Shown here: piece after piece, positions 1 through 8,566 of the stretch | How positions within the stretch are numbered: the first letter of the stretch is position 1 | How the letters are laid out: each line of letters begins with the position of its first letter | Assembly: GCA_031178045.1 (NCBI GenBank) | Contig: JAPSJT010000004.1 | Location: 1 to 39,321 of the forward strand | Direction: 5' to 3' | Source: Agromyces sp. | Lineage (GTDB): Bacteria > Actinomycetota > Actinomycetes > Actinomycetales > Microbacteriaceae | DNA length: 39,321 nucleotides | Made by a program: the position numbers and the translations under genes | The notes under the pieces: model-generated | What the model was told of the DNA's origin: nothing | Databases searched by the model: none | What the model saw: the letters and a program-made list of their open reading frames with translations, nothing else

Positions 1-345
1 GCGATCGGCGTGCTTCCACTCACGAAACCCGGTGCGATCGCCACCCTCGCAGAGAACGGTCAGGGCAGCGCGGCCGGGGCGGTGGCGCTCGCCGGGATCG
101 GCGGCGGGTACGCGATCGCCGGCCGCGGTCCCACCTGGACGCGTGTGGCGACGGGCATCCTCTGCGCTGCGGTGGTCGGCGGTGTCGCAGCCAGCGTGCC
201 GTCCATCGGAGGATCCCGGCTCGCGCTCACCACGCCGCGCGGCGCCCTGACGGCGGTACTCGGTGCGGGTTCTGCGGCGACGCTCGCGCTCGCCGCATCC
301 GTGCCGTTCCGTGGCCGCGCTCGCCGCGACGATTCCGCAGTGTGA
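1..345 (+). CDS. Hypothetical membrane protein (5' end probably outside window; ORF open to window edge)
   Basis: Frame open from base 1; Ala/Gly-rich hydrophobic segments; stop at 345. Confidence 0.55.
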   Translation, partial: AIGVLPLTKPGAIATLAENGQGSAAGAVALAGIGGGYAIAGRGPTWTRVATGILCAAVVGGVAASVPSIGGSRLALTTPRGALTAVLGAGSAATLALAASVPFRGRARRDDSAV

Positions 346-488
346 AAGAAACGCAGATCTTTCCCGCGCCGTGCGGGCGTACCGTCGTGCCGGAGCGCCC
401 TCGGGCCGTACGCTGAACCCACGTGCAGCAGCGCCGCGGCACCGGGACCCGACCGACGGCACCGCTGCACCTCCATGAGAGGAGCTCC

Positions 489-1646
489 ATGCGAGTCGGC
501 ATCGCGAGAGAACGACGACCGGGCGAGCGTCGCGTCGCCGCGACCCCCGAGACCGTACGCCAGCTGACGGGCCTCGGCCTCGACGTCGCCATCGAGGCGG
601 GCGCCGGGGAGGCATCCGGCCATTCGGATGCCTCGTACGCCGACGCCGGCGCGATCGTCGTCGACGCGCTCGCGCTCGCCGAACTCGACGTGCTGTTGCA
701 CGTGCGTCCGCTCGAGGCCGCGACCCCGTCGGCGCTGCGCCGCGGGGCGATCACCGTGGGACTCGCGTCGCCCTCGACCGAACTCGCCACGGTCGCCGCC
801 CTGCGCGACGCCGGGGTCACCTCGTTCGCCCTCGAGCTCGTGCCCCGCATCTCGCGGGCGCAGTCGATGGACGCCCTCACGAGTCAGGCGCTCGTCGCCG
901 GCTACCGCTGCGTGCTCGAGGCGGCGATGCGCCTGCCACGGTTCTTCCCCCTCTACATGACCGCGGCGGGCACGATCCCGCCCGCGAAGGTGCTCGTGCT
1001 CGGCGCGGGCGTCGCCGGACTGCAGGCGATCGGCACCGCGAAGCGGCTGGGCGCGCGGGTCTCGGCGAACGACGTGCGCGCGGCATCCGCCGACGAGGTC
1101 GCGTCGATGGGCGGCACGTTCATCTCGCTCGACCTCGACGCCGCCGACGCGGGCGGCGGCTACGCTCGCGAGCTCGGCGAGGATCGCGCGGCCCGGCAGC
1201 GGCAGCTCCTCGCCCCGCACGTCGCCGACGCCGACGTGCTCATCACGACGGCCGCGATTCCGGGCCGCCCGGCGCCGCTGCTCGTGACGAGCGAGATGGT
1301 GCGGGCGATGCGGCCCGGATCCGTCGTCGTCGACCTCGCCGCCGAGTCGGGCGGCAACGTCGAGGGCGCGGTCGCCGGGTCGGATGTCGCGGTGCCGACC
1401 GCGGCCGGCGACGGCACCGTGACGCTCGTCGGCATGAAGGACGCCGCGTCGACGATGCCCGCCGACGCGTCGCGCCTGTACGCGAAGAACGTCGCCAACC
1501 TGCTCGCGCTGATGACCGCCGATGGGAGCGTCGCCCCCGACTTCGCCGACGAGGTCGTCGCGGGTGCGTGCCTCACCCACGCCGGCGAGGTGCGACATCC
1601 GCCGACCGCCGACGCCCTCGCGTCGAACACGGAAGGAGCCCGCTGA
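489..1646 (+). CDS. pntAA: NAD(P) transhydrogenase subunit alpha part 1 (PntAA)
   Basis: MRVGIARERRPGERRVAATPETVRQL... and VLVLGAGVAGLQAIGTAKRLGA Rossmann motif; ggagctcc RBS upstream of ATG 489; followed by pntAB and pntB. Confidence 0.95.
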   Translation: MRVGIARERRPGERRVAATPETVRQLTGLGLDVAIEAGAGEASGHSDASYADAGAIVVDALALAELDVLLHVRPLEAATPSALRRGAITVGLASPSTELATVAALRDAGVTSFALELVPRISRAQSMDALTSQALVAGYRCVLEAAMRLPRFFPLYMTAAGTIPPAKVLVLGAGVAGLQAIGTAKRLGARVSANDVRAASADEVASMGGTFISLDLDAADAGGGYARELGEDRAARQRQLLAPHVADADVLITTAAIPGRPAPLLVTSEMVRAMRPGSVVVDLAAESGGNVEGAVAGSDVAVPTAAGDGTVTLVGMKDAASTMPADASRLYAKNVANLLALMTADGSVAPDFADEVVAGACLTHAGEVRHPPTADALASNTEGAR

Positions 1647-1936
1647 TGGACGGCGTCGCCCTGCTCACGATCACGGTGCTCGCGATCTTCGTGGGCTTCG
1701 AGGTGGTCTCGAAGGTGTCGAGCACCCTGCACACCCCGCTCATGTCGGGGGCCAACGCGATCCATGGCATCATCCTCGTCGGGGCGATCATCGTGGCCGG
1801 GCAGGCAGCGGATGCCGCGACGCTCGTCGTCGCGCTCCTCGCCGTCGTGCTCGCGACCGCGAACCTCGTCGGCGGCTTCGTCGTCACCGACCGGATGCTC
1901 GAGATGTTCCGCGGCCGCAGGGGAGGCGCACGATGA
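1646..1936 (+). CDS. pntAB: NAD(P) transhydrogenase subunit alpha part 2 (PntAB, small membrane subunit)
   Basis: Overlapping TGATG with pntAA; FVGFEVVSKVSSTLHTPLMSGANAIHGI is typical of the family. Confidence 0.93.
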   Translation: MDGVALLTITVLAIFVGFEVVSKVSSTLHTPLMSGANAIHGIILVGAIIVAGQAADAATLVVALLAVVLATANLVGGFVVTDRMLEMFRGRRGGAR

Positions 1937-3306
1937 CGCTCCTCTCCCCCGTCTGGACGGCACTGCTCTACCTGCTCGCGGCGGTCTGCTTCATCCTCGC
2001 GCTGAAGGGTCTCAGTTCGCCGAAGACCGCCCGCCGTGGCAACCTCATCGGCGCGGCCGGCGCGCTCGTCGCCGTCGTCACGGTGTTCCTCTCGTCGCGG
2101 CTCGAGAACATCCCGTGGATCCTCGGGGCCATCGCCGTCGGCTCCGCGATCGCGGCCCCGGTCGCGCGGCGCGTGCAGATGACGCAGATGCCGCAGCTCG
2201 TCGCCCTCTTCAACGGCGTCGGCGGCGGCGCGGCCGCACTCGTCGCCCTGCTCGAGCTCGGTCACGCCGAGGAGCCTTGGGTGCGCGTCGCGATCGTCTT
2301 CACCCTCCTCGTCGGTGCGGTCTCGTTCTCGGGCTCGCTCGTGACCTTCGCGAAGCTGCAGGAGCTCATGACGACCCGTCCGGTCGTGTTCCGGGGTCTG
2401 CCGGTGATCATGGGCGCGGCACTGCTCGCGGCGATCGCGGCATCCGCCGTCGTCGTCGTCACCGGTGCGGTGTGGATCGCGATCGTGCTGCTCCTGCTCG
2501 GCCTCGCGACGGGCGTGCTGCTCGTGCTGCCGGTCGGCGGCGCCGACGTGCCGATCGTCATCTCTCTGCTCAACGCGTTCACGGGGCTCGCGGTCGCGGC
2601 CTCGGGGCTCGTGCTCGGCAACGTCCTGCTCCTCGTCGCCGGCACGCTCGTCGGCGCCTCCGGCACCATCCTGACCCGCGCGATGGCGTCGGCGATGGGC
2701 CGCAGCGTCGCGGGCATCCTGTTCGGCGCGTTCCGCGGCGGATCGACGGCGGGCTCGACCGCGGTCTCCGACCGGCCGGTCCGCTCGTCGAGCCCCGAGG
2801 ATGTCGCGGTGCTGCTCGGCTACGCGCAGAAGGTGCTCATCGTGCCCGGGTACGGCCTCGCCGTCGCGCAGGGCCAGCACACGATCGCCGAGCTGCAGTC
2901 GGCACTCGAGGCGCGCGGCATCGAGGTGGTCTTCGCGATCCATCCCGTCGCCGGTCGCATGCCGGGGCACATGAACGTGCTGCTCGCCGAGGCGAACGTT
3001 GCGTACGAGTCCCTGAGGGAGATGAGCGAGGTGAACCCCGAGTTCAAGACGGCGGATGTCGCGCTCGTCGTCGGGGCCAACGACGTCGTGAACCCGGCCG
3101 CGAAGTCGACGCCCGGCTCTCCGATCTACGGCATGCCCATCCTCGAGGTCGAGGAGGCGCGCCAGGTGGTGTTTCTCAAGCGCTCGATGCGCCCCGGGTT
3201 CGCCGGCATCGAGAACGAGCTGCTCTACGAGCCGCAGACGACCCTGCTCTTCGGCGACGCGAAGGACTCGCTCACGAAGGTGCTCTCGGCGGTGAAGGCG
3301 CTGTGA
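1933..3306 (+). CDS. pntB: NAD(P) transhydrogenase subunit beta (PntB)
   Basis: Multi-TM N-terminus plus C-terminal VLIVPGYGLAVAQGQHTIAEL...HPVAGRMPGHMNVLLAEANV...VGANDVVNPAA NADP-binding domain. Confidence 0.96.
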   Translation: MTLLSPVWTALLYLLAAVCFILALKGLSSPKTARRGNLIGAAGALVAVVTVFLSSRLENIPWILGAIAVGSAIAAPVARRVQMTQMPQLVALFNGVGGGAAALVALLELGHAEEPWVRVAIVFTLLVGAVSFSGSLVTFAKLQELMTTRPVVFRGLPVIMGAALLAAIAASAVVVVTGAVWIAIVLLLLGLATGVLLVLPVGGADVPIVISLLNAFTGLAVAASGLVLGNVLLLVAGTLVGASGTILTRAMASAMGRSVAGILFGAFRGGSTAGSTAVSDRPVRSSSPEDVAVLLGYAQKVLIVPGYGLAVAQGQHTIAELQSALEARGIEVVFAIHPVAGRMPGHMNVLLAEANVAYESLREMSEVNPEFKTADVALVVGANDVVNPAAKSTPGSPIYGMPILEVEEARQVVFLKRSMRPGFAGIENELLYEPQTTLLFGDAKDSLTKVLSAVKAL

Positions 3307-3379
3307 CCGGCTGACAGGGTGCGCTGCGCCCGCCGCGTAGGATGGATCGGTACTCCCCTCCGACGTGAAAGAGGTCGCC

Positions 3380-3964
3380 GTGGCAACCGCCCGCGATGCC
3401 GCCCCGGAGCGCACCCCCTTCTGGGTCGTCCCGGTGGTGCGCGGACTCCTCGCACTCGTCCCCGCCGCCGTCATCACCTTCTCACCGAACCACTCCCCCG
3501 ACCTCGGCCTCGTCGTCTTCGGTGCGTGGGCGATCGCCTCGGGGCTCGTCGTCGGCGCGCTCTCGATGCGGCTGCTCGCCGCACGCGGCATCCGCTCGCT
3601 CTTCGTCGTGAACGCCGTGGTCACCGTCGTCGCCGGTCTGCTCGCGGTGACCGTGCCCGGCGGGCTGCCCTTCCTGCTCTACCTCGTGAGCGTGTGGGCA
3701 GCGGTCACCGGTTTCGTCGAGCTCTACGCCGGCCTCCGCAGCCGCGGACGCACTCCCGCCGCGCGCGACTGGATCGCCGTCGGTGCATTCACGGCGGTGC
3801 TCGCGGTCGTGTTCCTGCTGCTGCCGCCCGACGCCGTGACCGCGGTCGGACTCCTCGGCGGCTACCTCGTGATCCTCGGTGTGTTCCTGCTCATCGGCGG
3901 ATTCTCGCTGAAGTGGGCGATCGCACCCGCCCCCGCGCCCTCCCGAACGGAGCAGCAGCCGTGA
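3380..3964 (+). CDS. HdeD/DUF308-like membrane protein
   Basis: ORF with about six hydrophobic segments; gaaagagg RBS before GTG 3380 (alternative start 3365). Confidence 0.65.
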   Translation: MATARDAAPERTPFWVVPVVRGLLALVPAAVITFSPNHSPDLGLVVFGAWAIASGLVVGALSMRLLAARGIRSLFVVNAVVTVVAGLLAVTVPGGLPFLLYLVSVWAAVTGFVELYAGLRSRGRTPAARDWIAVGAFTAVLAVVFLLLPPDAVTAVGLLGGYLVILGVFLLIGGFSLKWAIAPAPAPSRTEQQP

Positions 3965-4278
3965 GCCAGTCCCCCGGCGAGTTCAAGCCGAGCCGTCGCG
4001 ACGTGCTGCGGCCCGTCGAGTACGTCGGCGGCGCCGCGATCGCCGCGATCTTCGTCGGCGTCATCGCGATCATCACGACTCGCGACGTCCCCCTCTCGGT
4101 CATCGCGGCGGGCGGCGTCTTCATCGTCGTGCTCGTGGTGCTCGCCCTGCTCGCGATGACCGTGAAGCCAGATGCGGCGGAATCGGCCGAGCTCGACGGA
4201 CACGGCGACGGCACGTCGGGCGAAGCCACACGACCCGACGGTCTCGAGGGTCCCGACGCCCCGCCCCCGGCGCACTAG
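3961..4278 (+). CDS. Hypothetical protein with two TM helices
   Basis: GTG start overlapping previous stop; VGGAAIAAIFVGVIAIITT and VIAAGGVFIVVLVVLALLAM segments. Confidence 0.65.
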   Translation: MSQSPGEFKPSRRDVLRPVEYVGGAAIAAIFVGVIAIITTRDVPLSVIAAGGVFIVVLVVLALLAMTVKPDAAESAELDGHGDGTSGEATRPDGLEGPDAPPPAH

Positions 4279-4293
4279 CCGCGGATCCCGCCG

Positions 4294-4764
4294 ATGCACG
4301 TGGAACTCGTCGACGTCGACGATCGCAATCTCGGTGCCGTGCTCGCGATCGCCGTCGCGCCGCAGCAGCGGCGATTCGTCGGAACGGTGAGCGAGGCGCT
4401 CGCCGATGCCGCCGCGTACCCGCACGCGAAGCCCTGGTACCGCGCCGTGTACGCCGATGGCGAGCCGATCGGATTCGTGATGCTGAGCTGGGACGTCGAG
4501 CCCCAGCCTCCCGAGATCATCGGGCCCTGGTTCCTCTGGAAGCTCATCATCGACGAGTCGCGGCAGCGGCGCGGCTACGGCGCGAAGGTCGTCGAGCTCG
4601 TCGCCGACCTCGTTCGACGTGAGGGCGCGAGTGAGCTGTTGACGAGCTACGTCGAGGGCGACGGCGGACCGGCGGGATTCTACGAGCGGCTCGGCTTCGA
4701 ACCCACCGGCGAGGTCGACGCCGACGGCGAGATCATCGTGCGGCTTCCCCTCCACCAGGACTAG
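4294..4764 (+). CDS. GNAT family N-acetyltransferase
   Basis: LWKLIIDESRQRRGYGAKVVELV (acetyl-CoA binding motif A), GFYERLGFEPTGEV. Confidence 0.85.
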   Translation: MHVELVDVDDRNLGAVLAIAVAPQQRRFVGTVSEALADAAAYPHAKPWYRAVYADGEPIGFVMLSWDVEPQPPEIIGPWFLWKLIIDESRQRRGYGAKVVELVADLVRREGASELLTSYVEGDGGPAGFYERLGFEPTGEVDADGEIIVRLPLHQD

Positions 4765-4774
4765 CATTCGTCGC

Positions 4775-5212
4775 ATGGCTTCCGAGCCCGCGGAGGACGA
4801 GTCCGCGACGACCGCGACGGAGCGGCCGGCGGGGTGGTTGGCGCGCGTGCCGTTGTGGGCGCGCATCGTCGTTCCCGTCGTGCTCATCGTCGCGGTGGCG
4901 GCTGCGATCGCCGTCGCGGCCCTGCCGTCGCGATCGGCCGACCCCGCTGCGGCGACCGAGGCGGTGTGCCGCTCGGGCGCGCTCGCCGAACTCGAAGCTC
5001 ACGACATGGAGGTGCGCGAGCTCTCGTTCTACGACGACGGCGTGACCTCCACCGAACCGGACGTGTACCTCGCGAGAGGCGACGTCGCCTTCGATGAGCA
5101 GGACGGCGACGGGACGGAGCGACGCATCCGGTTCCGCTGCACCGTCAGGTTCGAGGACGGCGCGATGCAGGCGCCGAGCATCAGGTACAGCGAGCCGATC
5201 ACGGCCGAGTGA
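4775..5212 (+). CDS. Hypothetical single-TM protein
   Basis: N-terminal TM segment IVVPVVLIVAVAAAIAVAAL; predicted leaderless start. Confidence 0.65.
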   Translation: MASEPAEDESATTATERPAGWLARVPLWARIVVPVVLIVAVAAAIAVAALPSRSADPAAATEAVCRSGALAELEAHDMEVRELSFYDDGVTSTEPDVYLARGDVAFDEQDGDGTERRIRFRCTVRFEDGAMQAPSIRYSEPITAE

Positions 5213-5244
5213 CGGCCCGACTCGGCCGCCGCCGCCCGACCGGC

Positions 5245-6627
5245 TCAGTCGAGCCGGTCGACGAGCGCCGAGGCGAGGCCCGTGTAGGTGCCCGGCGTCA
5301 GCGCGAGCAGCCGCTGCTTCGCGGCATCCCCGATCTCGAGGCCCTCGACGAATGCCGCGAGCTCGGCCGCGCCGACGCGCTTGCCGCGGGTCAGCTCCTT
5401 GAGCAGCGCATAGGGGTCGGCGATGGTCGAACGACCGGCGACGACCTCGGCGCGGATGACCGTCTGGATCGCCTCGCCGAGCACCTCCCAGTTCCCGTCG
5501 AGGTCGGCGGCGAGCAGGTCCTCGTCGAGGTCGATCTCGCCGAGACCGCGTCGAATGTTGTCGAGCGCGAGGAGCGAGTGACCGAAGCCCACGCCGATGT
5601 TGCGCTGGGCGCTCGAGTCGGTGAGGTCGCGCTGCAGCCGGCTCGTCACGAGCGTGGCGGCGAGCGAGTCGAGCACCGCGGAGGAGAGCTCGAGGTTCGC
5701 CTCGGCGTTCTCGAAGCGGATCGGGTTGACCTTGTGCGGCATCGTCGAGGAGCCGGTCGCACCCGCGGCCGGGATCTGGCGGAAGTAGCCGAGGGAGATG
5801 TACGTCCAGATGTCGGTCGCGAGATTGTGCAGCACCCGGTTCGCGTGCGAGATGCGCGCGTAGAGCTCGGCCTGCCAGTCGTGCGATTCGATCTGGGTCG
5901 TGAGGGGGTTCCAGGTGAGGCCGAGCGACTCGACGAACTCGCGGGAGACGTCGGGCCACGCGACATCCGGAGCCGCGACCACGTGCGCCGAGAACGTGCC
6001 GGTCGCGCCCGAGAACTTGCCGAGGTACTCGGTCGCCTCGATCTGCTCGGCGATGCGCGACAGGCGATGCGCGAAGACCGCGAGCTCCTTGCCCATCGTC
6101 GTCGGGGTGGCCGGCTGCCCATGCGTTCGCGAGAGCATCGCCGCGTCGCGGTGCTCCGCGGCGAGGGCGGCGAGGGTGTCGATCACTCCGCGGTACTTCG
6201 GCAGCCACACCTCCCTCACCGCATCGCGCACCGTGATCGCGTAGGAGAGGTTGTTGATGTCTTCGCTCGTGCATGCGAAGTGCGTGAGCTCGGCGATCGA
6301 GTCGAGGCCGAGCTGCTCGAGCCGGCGTCGCACGTAGTACTCGACGGCCTTGACGTCGTGCCGCGTCGTCGCCTCGAGCGTCGCGAGCTCGTCGATGTCG
6401 CCCTGGCCGAAGTCGGTCACGATCGCCCGCAGCTGCGCCTGCTGCTCGGCCGAGAGCGGCGACGAGCCGAAGAACCCGCGGTCGGTCTGGGCGATGAGCC
6501 ACTCGACCTCGACCTGCACGCGGGCGCGATTGAGTCCCGCCTCCGACAGGTGCTCGCCGAGCCCCCCGACCGCGCCGCGGTACCGTCCGTCGAGCGGGCT
6601 GAGCGGCTGGGGAGGCAGCGAAGTCAT
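5245..6627 (-). CDS. purB: Adenylosuccinate lyase
   Basis: MTSLPPQPLSPLDGRYRGAVGGL...; GATGSSTMPHKVNPIRFENAEANLELS fumarase-superfamily signature. Confidence 0.96.
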   Translation of the reverse strand: MTSLPPQPLSPLDGRYRGAVGGLGEHLSEAGLNRARVQVEVEWLIAQTDRGFFGSSPLSAEQQAQLRAIVTDFGQGDIDELATLEATTRHDVKAVEYYVRRRLEQLGLDSIAELTHFACTSEDINNLSYAITVRDAVREVWLPKYRGVIDTLAALAAEHRDAAMLSRTHGQPATPTTMGKELAVFAHRLSRIAEQIEATEYLGKFSGATGTFSAHVVAAPDVAWPDVSREFVESLGLTWNPLTTQIESHDWQAELYARISHANRVLHNLATDIWTYISLGYFRQIPAAGATGSSTMPHKVNPIRFENAEANLELSSAVLDSLAATLVTSRLQRDLTDSSAQRNIGVGFGHSLLALDNIRRGLGEIDLDEDLLAADLDGNWEVLGEAIQTVIRAEVVAGRSTIADPYALLKELTRGKRVGAAELAAFVEGLEIGDAAKQRLLALTPGTYTGLASALVDRLD

Positions 6628-7151
6628 CGGATTCCTTGTCTGAGTGCGGGGGCGAGTTGGCGGAAGAGCGCCTGAGTCGACCGCTCTATCATCCCAAGAA
6701 CTCGATCGAAGGTCGCGGCATCCGAGTAATAGGGGTCGGGAACGTCCTGCAGGGCCGCGAGCTCCGGGTCGAATTCGAGCAGCAGCCGCACCTTGTCCTG
6801 CTCGAGCGACGACGGCGCCCAGTTCCGCAGGATCCGCGCCTGCCCGCGGTCGAACGCGACGATGAGGTCGAGCTCGGGGAAGTCGGCCGGCTCGAACTGG
6901 CGTGCGCGGTGGCGGGAGCCGTCGTACCCAGCCCGCTCGAGGGCCTCGATCGTGCGCCGGTCGGCCTGCTCCCCGACATGCCAGTCGCCGGTCGCCGCCG
7001 ACTCGATCGCGAGGCGATCGCCGAGCCCGGCACGTTCGGCCAGGGAGCGCAGCACGACCTCGGCCATCGGAGACCTGCAGATGTTGCCGGTGCACACGAA
7101 CGACACTCGGAAGAGCTGCGCGGCGTCCCCCGCGGGTTCCGCTCGCGTCAT
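6624..7151 (-). CDS. Low molecular weight protein-tyrosine-phosphatase
   Basis: VSFVCTGNICRSPMAE (CX5R) and VPDPYYSD motifs; 4-bp overlap with purB. Confidence 0.93.
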   Translation of the reverse strand: MTRAEPAGDAAQLFRVSFVCTGNICRSPMAEVVLRSLAERAGLGDRLAIESAATGDWHVGEQADRRTIEALERAGYDGSRHRARQFEPADFPELDLIVAFDRGQARILRNWAPSSLEQDKVRLLLEFDPELAALQDVPDPYYSDAATFDRVLGMIERSTQALFRQLAPALRQGIR

Positions 7152-7242
7152 GCTCCCATTGTGGACGAGAACGCGACCTCGTACAGCACGCAAACGGGGG
7201 ACGCTTCGTTACGCTGGCTGCGCTGCGAGGAGGAGGACGACG

Positions 7243-8133
7243 ATGACGGACGCGCCACCCGCCGAGTTCCACGTCGACGCGGCGCTCGTGTCGCGGCTCG
7301 TGGCCGCGCAGCATCCCGACCTCGCGGGCGACGTGCGGCTCGTCGCGAGCGGCTGGGACAACGCGATGTTCCGCCTCGGCTCGGCGTGGGCGGTGCGGAT
7401 GCCGCGGCGCGCCGCGGCCGTCGAGCTCATGTGGAACGAGCAGCGCTGGCTCGGCGGGCTCGCCGCGAGACTGCCGGTGCCGATCCCCGCGCCCGTGCGC
7501 AACGGCCGTCCCGACCCGGCGCTCGGCTACGAGGCGCCATGGAGCATCGTGCCGTGGCTCGACGGACGCACCGCGGTCGAGGTCGACCTCGTCGAGCGGT
7601 CGGATGCCGCATCCGCCCTCGCGGCCTTCGTCACCGCGCTCGGGATCCCCGCGCCCACCGACGCCCCGGCGAACCCCTATCGAGGGGTGCCGCTCGCGGC
7701 GCGCGACACCGACGTCCGCGCTCGGCTCGCGAGTGGGAAGGCGCGGGAGGCGCGGCGGCTCGAGTCGGTGTGGGAACGAGCGCTCGCGGCATCCGCCTGG
7801 TCCGGCCCTGCGCTCTGGCTGCACGGCGACCTGCACCCCGCGAACCTGCTGCTCGGGCCCGACGGAGGGCTCGCCGGGGTCGTCGATTTCGGCGATCTCA
7901 CCTCGGGCGATCCCGCGACCGACCTGGCGACCGCCTGGTTGACGTTCGACGCCGGAGCGCGGAGGGTCTTCCGCGCCGAGGTGGAACGACGACGACCGAC
8001 GGATGCCGCGACCTGGGATCGCGCGCGCGGCTGGGCGCTCGTCATCGGATCGGCCGTCGTCGACGTCGCCGACCCGGCGAGCTCGTTCGGCCGCTTCGGC
8101 GCCGTGGTGCTCGAACAGGTGCTGCTCGACTGA
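7243..8133 (+). CDS. Aminoglycoside/choline-type phosphotransferase family protein
   Basis: LHGDLHPANLLLGPDGGLAGVVDFGDLTSGDPATDLA (Brenner's motif and DxG). Confidence 0.9.
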   Translation: MTDAPPAEFHVDAALVSRLVAAQHPDLAGDVRLVASGWDNAMFRLGSAWAVRMPRRAAAVELMWNEQRWLGGLAARLPVPIPAPVRNGRPDPALGYEAPWSIVPWLDGRTAVEVDLVERSDAASALAAFVTALGIPAPTDAPANPYRGVPLAARDTDVRARLASGKAREARRLESVWERALAASAWSGPALWLHGDLHPANLLLGPDGGLAGVVDFGDLTSGDPATDLATAWLTFDAGARRVFRAEVERRRPTDAATWDRARGWALVIGSAVVDVADPASSFGRFGAVVLEQVLLD

Positions 8134-8233
8134 GGGCCACGGCTCCTCCTCCCCAACGGCACCGGCCCGCGAGCGGTGCACGGATGCCGCGAGCACGGTG
8201 TCGTCGGCCGGCCCTGCGGGCGAGGCTCGTCGC

Positions 8234-8566
8234 ATGTCCGACTTCGATCACCTCACCGAGCTGCTGAACGGCCGCGGGTATGTCACGGCCGAGTCGATCG
8301 CCGAGGCAGAGCGTCGCCTCGCGATGCTGCGTTCGCTTCGCGAGGAGGTCTGGTGCAACGGATCGAGGCTCATCCCGCCGCCGAGCGGCGCGTGGCGCTC
8401 CACTGCAGCCGATCGCTACTGCGAACGCCTCGCCGAGTTGCAGTCGATCGTCATCTCCTCGCGCGACGCCATCGAACGGGCCGAGGAGTCGCTCGAGCGC
8501 TGCCTGGCGCGCATGCGCGCGCAGTTCGAGGCGCGGCTCGCGCAGGCCGGCGGTCCACCACCGTGA
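8234..8566 (+). CDS. Small helical protein, WXG100/ESX-partner-like
   Basis: 110 aa, predicted largely helical, PPSGAWRSTAADRYCERLAELQ (W...Y...L) motif; 4-bp overlap with next ORF. Confidence 0.6.
   Translation: MSDFDHLTELLNGRGYVTAESIAEAERRLAMLRSLREEVWCNGSRLIPPPSGAWRSTAADRYCERLAELQSIVISSRDAIERAEESLERCLARMRAQFEARLAQAGGPPP

Noticed and set aside
60-1598. 512-aa minus ORF (also 1573-3624 minus, 1764-3314 plus, 8416-9597 minus, 16714-18168 minus)
   Set aside because: Antisense or shifted frames of well-supported genes, no recognisable domains
6628-8235. N-terminal extension of the purB ORF to 996 aa
   Set aside because: Real start is MTSLPPQPLSPLDGRYRG at 6627; the upstream part is antisense to phosphatase/phosphotransferase region
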